Source: Sedimenticola selenatireducens DSM 17993 (lineage in GTDB: Bacteria > Pseudomonadota > Gammaproteobacteria > Chromatiales > Chromatiaceae). Taken from it: DNA of 64,000 nt. The stretch is taken from assembly GCF_000428045.1 (NCBI RefSeq), contig NZ_ATZE01000003.1:155045-219044 (forward strand), in the 5' to 3' direction. Shown in pieces: positions 10,212-17,950 of the stretch (positions are counted from its first letter, which is position 1; every line of letters starts with the position of its first letter). Under the pieces are notes generated by a model. It was given only the letters and a program-made list of their open reading frames with translations. It did not search any database and had not been told where the DNA came from. A program made the position numbers and the translations under genes.

Positions 10212-10352
10212 CTACATCCCGGCAGGGGCTACCAGTCCTGCCAGCAGGAGCGCGGTCAGGGCGGTAGCCCAGAACAGTCCGGTTGAGCGTCCGCCCGGTG
10301 GTTGATCACGCCGGCTAAGGATGGTCGATTTAATGGCGGAGTTTATTGACAT
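10212..10352 (-). CDS. Small 46-aa single-pass membrane protein, function unknown
   Basis: This short ORF opens 13 nt after the stop of the DUF2325 gene on the same strand. It encodes a basic N-terminus (about 22 residues, with a proline/glycine-rich turn) and a hydrophobic C-terminal helix (GLFWATALTALLLAGLV). The topology suggests a small inner-membrane protein with its N-terminus in the cytoplasm. The ribosome site is weak (GGA six bases upstream), so coupling to the upstream gene may matter. I do not recognise the family. It appears to be the third gene of the Fur-box operon. Support is the position, the base composition and the clean membrane segment only. Confidence 0.45.
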   Translation of the reverse strand: MSINSAIKSTILSRRDQPPGGRSTGLFWATALTALLLAGLVAPAGM

Positions 10353-10365
10353 GGCATCCAGTGGC

Positions 10366-11565
10366 CTATTGTTCATAAGTATCAGTTAGCGGTAATTGGG
10401 ACAGCTCCCTGGCAAAGGCGGAGAGGCCGGAGCTGCGAAGTGGTATGAAGGCCTTGGCGTTCTGCTTGCAAAAGCGTTTCACCTTCAGACAGGCGTCGTG
10501 GCTGATGCAGTCGACCGGGCAGAACACCATGTCCGCCTTACTCAGCAGGCAGTGCAGGTTGGCGCGGCTCTCCTCGATACCGCCGTCATGGTGCTCAAAG
10601 CGTCCCCTGAACTTCTCCACCAGGGCGCGGAAGTGGGGTGACAGGGAGGGGTGCCCGCCTACGTAGACGATCTGCCGGCCGCACAGGTCGGTGGTCGGCT
10701 GGTCCGGTGTCTCGTCGCTCCCCAGCAGCTGGTGCAGGGCCAGTTCGCTGGCCTGCTGTTCCGCTTCCAGCTTGCTTAATGCTGTATAGGCGGAGGCTCG
10801 TTGCTGTTGCAGCTGCTCGTTACGTCGAGTCAGGTTGGTGAGCCGGCGCCGGGTTCGCTCCAGCTGGCGTACCGCCTGGCTCAGTTCCCGGCGACTTGCG
10901 GCAAGCTGTTCATTCAACGCCGCATTGTCCTTCTCAATTGCCGGTTTGTCGCGGGCAAGCCGGCGCAGCAGCTGTGCCTCCAGTTCCTGGATGACTGCCT
11001 CCTTCTGTGCCAGTTGTTCATGGTGTTGGCGCCGGGCACGCACTGCCGTTGCACGCAATTCGGTGATATTGGCGTCCAGGGCTGCAAGCCGCTTCAGGTT
11101 GGCGCGATTGGCGGCACCGGCCAGATGCGACAGCATATGTACATCGCCGTAGATACGCTGCATCAAGGTGGTACTGATCTGTGGGTGGGTGGCCAACGCC
11201 CAGAAAGGACCGGCGATATTGCCCGTTTGCAGGGCCTGCTGCCAATAGCCGGTAAGATCCTGATTATCGCATTTGGCAAGCTGATTGATGGCTGCGCGGA
11301 ATTTTCTATCCAGGAGGCGGGTGAGCAGTCGTGCGGCACGACACTCCCGGCCCGCACTGCCAACCAGGGCGGTGTGGGCGTCATAGTCGCTGTGTTTGGG
11401 TTCCAGCTCGATGCCCGCCTGGCGGATGAGCCTGTGCAATTCAGGCAGGGTCAGGCAGGTGCCGAGGACAGCACAGTGAAAGCGGTGCTCCAGCTCCCAC
11501 AGCTTCAGGCGCCTTGGAACGGTAGTCCGGGGCGGCTCGAAGCGCTTTTTTAGAAGATTGCACAT
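10366..11565 (-). CDS. Coiled-coil protein with C-terminal DUF2325 domain
   Basis: This 399-aa cytoplasmic protein has three parts. Residues 1-150 form a helical region starting with LLKKRFEPPRTTVPRRLKLW. Residues 160-275 are a charged coiled coil rich in Q, E, R and L. Residues 290-390 are a DUF2325 domain (IVYVGGHPSLSPHF, DMVFCPVDCISHDACLKVKRFC), which resembles a Rossmann-like half and contains conserved cysteines and histidines. The domain's function is unknown; related genes are often found beside iron or heme uptake genes. It follows a 72-aa gene after 3 nt, and a near-consensus Fur box lies upstream of both, so iron-repressed expression is likely. Confidence 0.8.
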   Translation of the reverse strand: MCNLLKKRFEPPRTTVPRRLKLWELEHRFHCAVLGTCLTLPELHRLIRQAGIELEPKHSDYDAHTALVGSAGRECRAARLLTRLLDRKFRAAINQLAKCDNQDLTGYWQQALQTGNIAGPFWALATHPQISTTLMQRIYGDVHMLSHLAGAANRANLKRLAALDANITELRATAVRARRQHHEQLAQKEAVIQELEAQLLRRLARDKPAIEKDNAALNEQLAASRRELSQAVRQLERTRRRLTNLTRRNEQLQQQRASAYTALSKLEAEQQASELALHQLLGSDETPDQPTTDLCGRQIVYVGGHPSLSPHFRALVEKFRGRFEHHDGGIEESRANLHCLLSKADMVFCPVDCISHDACLKVKRFCKQNAKAFIPLRSSGLSAFARELSQLPLTDTYEQ

Positions 11566-11568
11566 GGA

Positions 11569-11787
11569 CTAGCGGGCGCGGAATGTGGGTTGGTCAAACG
11601 GCAGGCCCAACCGCTCGGCGTAGCTCAGTCCTTCGTCCTGAATATCTTCCAGGGTCAGGTCGCCGCGCTCCAGCAGGGGTAGAATCCAGCCGGCGCCGCA
11701 ACGCAGTATCTCCTGGCCGGTTTCGGCATCCAGCAGCCGCAGGCACGGGTCGCTGCGCTCCAGCCAAGCATCGATGACACATTGCAT
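11569..11787 (-). CDS. Small conserved-looking protein, first gene of a Fur-box operon
   Basis: This 72-aa soluble acidic protein has a strong ribosome site (AAGGAG eight bases before the ATG). I do not recognise the family. The motif CLRLLDAETGQEIL near residues 15-28 suggests a small beta-hairpin, followed by helical segments. The next gene begins 3 nt after its stop, and the Fur box lies 26 bp upstream of its start. It occupies the position that HemP-like small proteins take in other iron operons, but the sequence does not match HemP. Confidence 0.6.
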   Translation of the reverse strand: MQCVIDAWLERSDPCLRLLDAETGQEILRCGAGWILPLLERGDLTLEDIQDEGLSYAERLGLPFDQPTFRAR

Positions 11788-11812
11788 GATTCAGTCTCCT
11801 TGTGATCTGGTA

Positions 11813-11831
11813 GTTAATGATAATCATTATC
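11813..11831 (-). promoter_or_regulatory. Fur box
   Basis: The sequence gttaatgataatcattatc matches the 19-bp E. coli Fur consensus GATAATGATAATCATTATC at 18 of 19 positions and is nearly palindromic. It lies 26 bp upstream of the minus-strand operon beginning at 11787, where bound Fur-Fe would block transcription. The plus-strand side has no gene for several hundred bases. Confidence 0.9.
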
Positions 11832-11934
11832 GTTTAAGTGTCAAGATGTAATGGATTATTTATTTAACAATGGGACGAGCGTTAACCGGGATTACCTATC
11901 CTGTTTTGCTGTGTCCGGGAAGCATATGAGCCTA

Positions 11935-11963
11935 TAGGTTGGTGTGAGCTTGCGAACCCCAAC
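11935..11963. repeat. Copy of a dispersed repeat, in an otherwise empty 280-bp intergenic region
   Basis: A 29-nt sequence beginning TAGGTTGG and ending GCGAACCCCAAC matches the reverse complement of 44820-44848 at 26 of 29 positions. Words of this type are common repeats in proteobacterial genomes. The rest of the gap between the Fur box and slyX holds a short inverted repeat at 11998-12017 (GGATTA and TAATCC) and no gene that I can support. Confidence 0.6.
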
Positions 11964-12112
11964 AGGCTAACGCGGCCCGCCTGCGGATTCGCGGGTCGGA
12001 TTATCCTGGCCTAATCCAACGAACCTGAACGATTGCAATTGATGGGCGCGCGAAACTTGCCTGCCGGGATGGGGGTGGGGCGTCCGCGGGGTTTCGCGGT
12101 GAACAATGCGGG

Positions 12113-12313
12113 TTAATAGTGCGGCGGGATCTCGTGTCCGCTGCTTCCGTCTTCCGGTGGTGTGAGGTTCTGCATCCGCAGATGCAGCTCTTTGATGGCC
12201 AGTTGCAGGGTATTGAGCTGGTTTTGCAGCTGACTGACGGTCAGGTTGAGCTGGTGGATGGCGTCTTCCTGAAACGCAATGCGGGTCTGTAAATCGACTA
12301 TTTCATTGGTCAT
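12113..12313 (-). CDS. slyX: SlyX family protein
   Basis: This 66-aa protein is almost entirely a coiled coil (LNLTVSQLQNQLNTLQL) followed by a short disordered tail ending in PPHY, the hallmark C-terminus of SlyX. Its biochemical role is unknown. It overlaps the end of zapE by four bases (ATGA), so the two are translated together. Confidence 0.9.
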   Translation of the reverse strand: MTNEIVDLQTRIAFQEDAIHQLNLTVSQLQNQLNTLQLAIKELHLRMQNLTPPEDGSSGHEIPPHY

Positions 12314-13413
12314 GCACGATGCTCCCGTGACAGATATTCAATCGACTGCATCTCTTGCAGCCGGCTGACGGCCCGCTCGAACTCCGCTTTCAGCCGCTCG
12401 CCCCGGTATAGATCCAGCGGACCAGCTGCCGCGCTGATGATCAGCTTGACCCCCCGATCGTAAAACTCATCGACCAGGAAGACAAAGCGGCGTGCCGCAT
12501 CGTCCAGCTCACCGGTCAGCAGCGGAATATCGGAAATGATCACGGTATGGTAACAGCGTGCCAGTTCCAGGTAGTCGGCCTGGCTGCGTGGGGGGCCGCA
12601 GATGGCGAAAAAGTCGAACCAGATCAGGTCGTCCGCCAGCCGCTGGACGGGAATTTCACGCCCGTACAAGGAGATTGTTCCGCCACTCTGGCCCGGTTCG
12701 GGTGCCAGTTGTTCGAACTCTTCAATCAGGCGCTGATTAACCGCCGCTCCCAAGGGTGTGTGGTAGACGGTGGCCTGTTGCAGGTAGCGCAGCCGGTAAT
12801 CGGTTGTGCTATCCAGGTGAATCACCCGGGTGTGCTGTTTGATCAACTCGATCGCGGGCAGGAAACTGGCTCGCTGCAGGCCGTTTCGATACAGGTTGTC
12901 CGGTGCGGTGTTGGAGGTGGTGACCAGGGTGACGCCGCGACTGAACAGGGACTTCAGGAGTTGGGCCAGGATCATGGCATCGCCGATATCAGTGACAATG
13001 AATTCGTCCAGGCAGAGGATGCGTGTACGGGCGGCCAGGGATTCGGCGACCCGGTCGAGGGGATTTTTTACCCCCTTGAGACGGCTGAGCGACTCATGGG
13101 TATTGCGCATGAAGTGGTGAAAATGGATGCGCAGTTTGTTATCAAACGGCAGTTGGTTGAAGAACAGGTCCACCAGCCAGGTTTTACCCCGGCCAACGCC
13201 GCCCCACAGGTACAGACCGGTGGCGGGGTTGATTTCCCGCTGAGGCGTGCGTTTCAACAGCCGGCTGAGCAGGTCCGGTTCGGGGGGGCGAGGCGCCGGC
13301 TGAATCAGCCGCTTATAGAGTGCCTGGAGTTCAGCGACCACGGCCGCCTGGTCCGGGTCCGCTACTACCGCATTCTGTTGCAGCTGGTGCTGATAAAATT
13401 GCTCGGGTGTCAT
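12310..13413 (-). CDS. zapE: Cell division ATPase ZapE (AFG1-like)
   Basis: This 367-aa AAA-type ATPase has Walker A GGVGRGKT near residue 73 and Walker B ILCLDEF with the following VTDIGDA. In E. coli, ZapE destabilises FtsZ polymers late in division and under low oxygen. The length is right for the family (375 aa in E. coli). It is followed by slyX with a 4-nt overlap. A 53-bp gap separates it from the upstream ArsR-type gene on the same strand. Confidence 0.95.
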   Translation of the reverse strand: MTPEQFYQHQLQQNAVVADPDQAAVVAELQALYKRLIQPAPRPPEPDLLSRLLKRTPQREINPATGLYLWGGVGRGKTWLVDLFFNQLPFDNKLRIHFHHFMRNTHESLSRLKGVKNPLDRVAESLAARTRILCLDEFIVTDIGDAMILAQLLKSLFSRGVTLVTTSNTAPDNLYRNGLQRASFLPAIELIKQHTRVIHLDSTTDYRLRYLQQATVYHTPLGAAVNQRLIEEFEQLAPEPGQSGGTISLYGREIPVQRLADDLIWFDFFAICGPPRSQADYLELARCYHTVIISDIPLLTGELDDAARRFVFLVDEFYDRGVKLIISAAAGPLDLYRGERLKAEFERAVSRLQEMQSIEYLSREHRA

Positions 13414-13466
13414 CCGGCCAAGAATACCGGATTCAAGTAAAAAATTCCTGGTTTGGACCTGGTGAC

Positions 13467-13805
13467 CTAATCCTTTTCGTGGGGATGGCGTTCATCCAGA
13501 TTGGCAGGACAAAGGACGGTACGCATGGTACCGATCAGGGTCAGCAACTGGCCGTTGCGAATCCGGTAGTAGATGCGGTTGGCCTCCTTTCTCGAGATCA
13601 CGATATTCTTGTTGCGCAGCTGCTCCAGGTGTTGCGAGATATTGCTCTGCGAAGTGCCGGTGCGCTCCACGATCTCACCGACCGACAGTTCATCATCGCC
13701 CAGTGAGCAGAGGATTTTCCAGCGTAGCGGATGGGCCATCGCCTTGAGTGCGTTGGCGGTCAGGGTGGTGTCTTCATTATCCAGGGGTGGGCTTTGGTCA
13801 CTCAT
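13467..13805 (-). CDS. ArsR-family repressor of the SqrR/BigR/YgaV (persulfide-sensing) type
   Basis: This 112-aa winged-helix repressor has a recognition helix in TSQSNISQHLEQLR. It carries C33 (KILCSL, helix 2) and C99 (TVLCPAN, helix 5). The spacing of 66 residues equals that between the two redox cysteines of SqrR and BigR, which form a tetrasulfide link when reactive sulfur is present and release DNA. The metal-binding CXC motif of ArsR/SmtB is absent. A strong AAAGGAG precedes the ATG. It lies 19 bp after a receiver-PAS gene and may be co-transcribed with it. The regulon is unknown; control of sulfide oxidation genes is inferred. Confidence 0.8.
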   Translation of the reverse strand: MSDQSPPLDNEDTTLTANALKAMAHPLRWKILCSLGDDELSVGEIVERTGTSQSNISQHLEQLRNKNIVISRKEANRIYYRIRNGQLLTLIGTMRTVLCPANLDERHPHEKD

Positions 13806-13824
13806 GATTGACTCCTTTTACAAC

Positions 13825-14703
13825 TCAAGAGGGCATATCTATGCTGGATGCACTATCCTCTGACAGCTCATCCTGTCGGATATAGCCGCTCATATCCTTG
13901 GCAATACATAAAATATCGGATATCTCTCCATGCTCATTTTTCACCGCAGTCCGGGAGAACAGGATCGGAATGCGTCGTCCGTCATGGGTGATGAAGCGGG
14001 CCTCGATCTGGTTCAGGGCGCCGACCCGGATCAGTGCCTCCAGCCAGGTACCCATGAAGGCGCCGGCCTGTTCGTCGCCCTCCTCTTCAAAAATATCACC
14101 GATGCCCATGCCGAGCAGCTCTTCATCGCTATAGCCGAGCATGCGCCGCAGGGCCGGATTGACCTCGCGGACCTTGCCATCGGGACTCAGCACCAGTAGC
14201 GCCTCGCCCATATAGTTGATGATGTTTTCCAGGTGCTGCTTTGCCTGTGCCAGCTCCGCGGTGCGTTCCGCCACCTTCTGTTCCAGTACCCGGTTGAGGT
14301 TGCGCTCTTTCTCGATCAGCCGGAAATAAGTGCTGATCTTGTTGATCAACTGATTGTCATCAATCGGTTTCAACAGATAATCCACCGCACCCACTTCATA
14401 GCCCTTCTGCTGGAACTCCTGGGTCTTGAAGGCGGCGGTGAGAAAGATGATCGGTATATCCCGGGTCTTTTTGCGAATCTTCAGCATGGAGGCGGTCTGA
14501 AAGCCGTCCATCTCTGGCATCTGCACATCGAGAATAATCAGGTCGATGTGGTTGTCACCCAGAGCGATGTCCAGCGCCTGCTGTCCGGATGTGGCCTCCA
14601 GTATGGTCACGTCCATATGCTGTTGCAGCAGGGTGCGCAGGGTAAAGAGGTTGTGCGCGTGGTCGTCCACGGCCAGGAGGGTAAACCCGCTGTAGCGGTT
14701 CAT
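13825..14703 (-). CDS. Response regulator with C-terminal PAS domain
   Basis: The protein (292 aa from ATG 14703) has an intact receiver domain at residues 1-120 (VDDH, LDVQMPEMDG with the phospho-acceptor Asp, LTAA, and YLLKPID with the Lys). A coiled-coil linker and a PAS domain (about 165-285) follow. There is no DNA-binding or enzymatic output, so it probably acts through protein contact. It follows the hybrid kinase gene on the same strand, which suggests they form a pair. The ribosome site and start codon fall inside a palindromic repeat that occupies the gap between them. An ATG three codons upstream is also possible. Confidence 0.85.
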   Translation of the reverse strand: MNRYSGFTLLAVDDHAHNLFTLRTLLQQHMDVTILEATSGQQALDIALGDNHIDLIILDVQMPEMDGFQTASMLKIRKKTRDIPIIFLTAAFKTQEFQQKGYEVGAVDYLLKPIDDNQLINKISTYFRLIEKERNLNRVLEQKVAERTAELAQAKQHLENIINYMGEALLVLSPDGKVREVNPALRRMLGYSDEELLGMGIGDIFEEEGDEQAGAFMGTWLEALIRVGALNQIEARFITHDGRRIPILFSRTAVKNEHGEISDILCIAKDMSGYIRQDELSEDSASSIDMPS

Positions 14704-14850
14704 GCGGCACATCCCTGTGCCGCACCCTTCGGGCAGCTTCGCTGTGCAAAACGGCTATCCTGCCGTTTTGTCATGCGGCAGGCACATCCCTGTGCCGCAC
14801 CCTGGCGGGCGGCGGGCGGCCGTGAAAATTGTCTCTCCTGGCAATTTTTC
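14704..14850. repeat. Cluster of palindromic repeats between kinase and receiver genes
   Basis: Four hairpins lie in tandem. GCGGCACA/TGTGCCGC is at 14704-14723 and AAAACGGC/GCCGTTTT at 14748-14769. GGCACA/TGTGCC is at 14781-14796 and repeats the core and 3' flank of the first (CATCCCTGTGCCGCACCCT). An imperfect GAAAATTG/CAATTTTTC pair is at 14824-14850. The first two hairpins and the third look like a dispersed palindromic element; the last could end the kinase transcript. Confidence 0.65.
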
Positions 14851-14851
14851 A

Positions 14852-17179
14852 TCATTTGCTGTCTACAACTTCCGCTGGTAGATATTGTGCGAGCAGCCTG
14901 TGCAACTGTCCACGATCAATCGGCCGCTGGATCAGGGCGTCCGCGCCGGCTGCCCGACAGGCCGCCTCAATCTCCGGGGCCGGTCCGGCGAGTATGGCAA
15001 TCACCGGCAGCCGCTGGGTCTGTTTAATACGTTTGATCGTATCACAGCACTCCTCGCAGGGCAGAATGATGTCAATCAACACCAGGGCAAATGGCTCATC
15101 GGCCATCAGTTCGATCGCCTCGCCGGCGTCCTCCGCCGCCGTGACCTTGAGGCCGGCCTGTTCCAGCAGCGGGGTCAGTTGCAACAGGTTGTGCAGATTG
15201 GCATCCACCACCAGTAGCGAGTGCCTGCCCAGGTAGTGGTCGGTCGGATCGGCCTCTGCCGGCGCGGGGAGTTCCGGGCTGGTGATTGTCTCCGATACAG
15301 GCGTGGCGGGCTGCTCGGGATCCAGTTTGGCGGGTAGTAGCAGCGTGAACCGGCTGCCCTGACCGGGGCTGCTGTGCAGTCGTATCTCCCCGCCCAGCAG
15401 CCCGGCCAGTTGCCGGCTGATGGTGAGACCCAGGCCGGTACCGCCATAACGGCGGTTGGTGGCGCCATCGGCCTGCTTGAACGCCTCGAAGATCTCGGCA
15501 TGCTTGGCTGGCGGGATGCCGATGCCGCTGTCGGTCACGCTGATCTGCAGGGCATAGGACTCCGCGTCGGCCGGATCGGCAACGACCACCCGGATCACTA
15601 CCTCGCCCGCCTCGGTGAACTTGACCGCATTGGAGAGGAAGTTCTTGAGAATCTGGCGCAGTTTTTCCGGGTCGCTGATGATCTGCTCCGGGACATTGCT
15701 GGCAATCTCCAGCCGCAGCGCCAGCCCCTTGGCGTCGAATTGGGGTTGGACCAGCTCAACCAGGCCGTGCAGCAGGGGTGTCAGGTTGACGGTTTCGGCA
15801 TGTAGCGGGATACGCCGCGCCTCAATGCGGGAGAGGTCCAGGATATTGTCGATCAGCGCCTGCAGATCGCTGCCCGCCTCATGGATGACCCGTGCCTGCT
15901 TGATCTGATCCTCGCTCAGCCCCTGCCTGGAGCCGGCCAGCAGCTTGGAGAGCAGCAGGATGGAGTTGAGCGGCGTCTTCAGCTCATGGCTGATGTTGGC
16001 CAGGAACTGGGATTTGTAGCGGTTGGACTCCTCCAGCTCCCGGGCATGGGCCCGCAGGTTACGTGAGGTGCGGCCATGCTCCTCTGCCAGGCGGGAGAGA
16101 TTCATCCCCAGGCGTTTCAGCTCCTGGGGGCCTTTCCAGTCGAAAGTGACCGGCGCCTCATGTTCCAGGATCTGCTGGATGCCGTCGATCAGTTCACGGC
16201 TCAGGCGCTCCGCCCGCTTCGCCAGCCAGCGGGAGGCGAGCCAGGTGGCCAGCATCAACAGAAACACAATGCTCAGCACGCGCAGGGTAAGGGCGTTGCG
16301 GAATTCGGCAATGGGCGAGGGATCCACCAGCCGCCCGACCCAGAGCGACCGGGACTGCTCGGTGCGGAACATCGGCACCCACATGATCTGCTCATCGTGC
16401 CCTTTCCAGAGCGCCGGTTTCTCCTCCGCAAACAGTGGCTGCAGGCCGGGATAACGCTCAAAGGCGTTGCCGGTGGGGGTGCCGGGGGCGGGGATCTCCA
16501 GAAAGTCACCGTCATCGTTTACCCACAGGGTGTCGCGGTAGAAGCGGGCGATACCGCCCACATCGATATTCAGCATCACGGCGCCGATGGGGGCCCCACT
16601 CTCCTGGCTGAAGATTGGGGTGATCAGGCGCAGGGTCATGAAACGGCGCGGGTCCAGCGCGCCCGCATCCGGGTTAAGACTGAGCGCACTGACCAGTACG
16701 CGGCCCGGCTCCGCCTGCAACGCGGCACTGATCAGGGCCTTTGGCGCCCTGCCGGGACGTCGCACGGTAGGTTGCCAGGACTGGTTCTCCCGGTCGCGGT
16801 CGAGCCAGAACTGCTCATCGCCCTGGGCATCGAGAAACACAATCTGCACGATGTCCAGCTGCTCGTGGAGGATCTGGTTGATCCACTGGATATAGCGGGT
16901 GCGGGCCAGATCGATATTTTTGTCGCTGTTGTTCTCGTCGCTGATACCCAGCACCGTGCCCGGTTCCGGCAGCTTGGCCAGCAATCGCACCATCTCGTGG
17001 CGACTGGCCAGGTGCTGATCCAGATCGCGGAAGTCGGCGCGCAGATTCTGCAGATGCGCCTTCTGATAAAACAGGTCCATGCGCTCCAGCACCAACGGCA
17101 GATTGATCACCACCGCAATCAGTAGCGGGGTGAGGGCGAAGGCGAAGAAAAACAGCAGTATCTGGGTGCGGAGTTTCAC
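14852..17179 (-). CDS. Membrane hybrid histidine kinase with degenerate receiver
   Basis: This 775-aa sensor has a membrane helix at residues 8-30, a large periplasmic sensor (about 31-290, Cache-like), and a second membrane helix near 295-315. A dimerisation/phosphoacceptor region contains H398 (FLANISHELKTPLNS), and the ATPase domain has intact N, G1 and G2 boxes (NAVKFTEAG, DSGIGIP, GGTGLGL). The C-terminal receiver-like domain retains LIDI, but it lacks one of the acidic pair (VVDAN), the Thr/Ser (ILAGP) and the Lys (IQRPID), so it is probably not phosphorylated. The receiver-PAS protein downstream may be the real partner. The stimulus is unknown. Confidence 0.9.
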   Translation of the reverse strand: MKLRTQILLFFFAFALTPLLIAVVINLPLVLERMDLFYQKAHLQNLRADFRDLDQHLASRHEMVRLLAKLPEPGTVLGISDENNSDKNIDLARTRYIQWINQILHEQLDIVQIVFLDAQGDEQFWLDRDRENQSWQPTVRRPGRAPKALISAALQAEPGRVLVSALSLNPDAGALDPRRFMTLRLITPIFSQESGAPIGAVMLNIDVGGIARFYRDTLWVNDDGDFLEIPAPGTPTGNAFERYPGLQPLFAEEKPALWKGHDEQIMWVPMFRTEQSRSLWVGRLVDPSPIAEFRNALTLRVLSIVFLLMLATWLASRWLAKRAERLSRELIDGIQQILEHEAPVTFDWKGPQELKRLGMNLSRLAEEHGRTSRNLRAHARELEESNRYKSQFLANISHELKTPLNSILLLSKLLAGSRQGLSEDQIKQARVIHEAGSDLQALIDNILDLSRIEARRIPLHAETVNLTPLLHGLVELVQPQFDAKGLALRLEIASNVPEQIISDPEKLRQILKNFLSNAVKFTEAGEVVIRVVVADPADAESYALQISVTDSGIGIPPAKHAEIFEAFKQADGATNRRYGGTGLGLTISRQLAGLLGGEIRLHSSPGQGSRFTLLLPAKLDPEQPATPVSETITSPELPAPAEADPTDHYLGRHSLLVVDANLHNLLQLTPLLEQAGLKVTAAEDAGEAIELMADEPFALVLIDIILPCEECCDTIKRIKQTQRLPVIAILAGPAPEIEAACRAAGADALIQRPIDRGQLHRLLAQYLPAEVVDSK

Positions 17180-17258
17180 ATCTTGTAGTCAAGCGGCTGC
17201 CGGTGCAGGCACATTAACCCAAGCCATGCCTATCCGCAAAGTGTGGCATGATGCGCCG

Positions 17259-17950
17259 ATGAGCGAGTTGACGATCCTGTATCGGGATGAACACTATATC
17301 GCGGTAGACAAGCCGGCCGGCCTGCTGGTGCACCGCACCCGTATCTCCGAGGACAGCCGTTTCCTGCTGCAGCAGTTGCGTGACCAGATCGGTCGGCGGG
17401 TCTATCCGGTCCATCGCCTGGACCGGCCGACCTCCGGGGTGCTGATTTTCGGCCTGGATTCGGATGCGGCGCGACGGCTGGTGCAGTTGTTTGAACAGCG
17501 CCAGGTGCAAAAGCGCTATCTGGCGGTGGTCAGGGGCTATACCGCCGAGTCGGATGTGATCGATTATCCCCTGCGGGAGGAGGCCCACAAGGCACCGCAA
17601 GCGGCGGTCACCGGTTATCGCCGGCTGGCTACCGTGGAGCTGCCGATAGCCGTCGGGCGCTATGCCAGTGCACGCTATTCTCTGTTGGAGGTGCGCCCGG
17701 AGACCGGGCGCATGCATCAGATCCGCAAGCACATGAAACACATCTTTCATCCGATTGTAGGGGATACACGCACGGCGACGGGCGGCATAACCAGCTATTC
17801 AGGGACCGGTTCGGGATCTGTCGTCTGCTGTTGATGGCCGCGGAGCTGAATTTTGTACATCCCTACAGCGGGGTTGCCCTGTCAGTCGGAACGCGGCCGG
17901 ATACGGAGCTGGTGGGTCTGTTCGAGCGTCTCGGGTTTGGCTCAGAGTGA
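17259..17950 (+). pseudogene. truC: tRNA pseudouridine(65) synthase TruC, interrupted by a frameshift
   Basis: TruC converts U65 of certain tRNAs to pseudouridine. ATG 17259 opens the family N-terminus (ELTILYRDEHYIAVDKPAGLL), and the catalytic motif HRLDRPTSG is intact near residue 55. At 17771-17772 one C is missing (CGCACGG where CGCCACGG is expected). The frame then ends at 17834 after unrelated residues. Restoring the base gives HGDGRHNQLFRDRFG and continues through HPYSG to a stop at 17950, matching the family C-terminus. This is either a true mutation or a sequencing error. The restored end overlaps bcp by 9 bp tail to tail. Confidence 0.9.
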
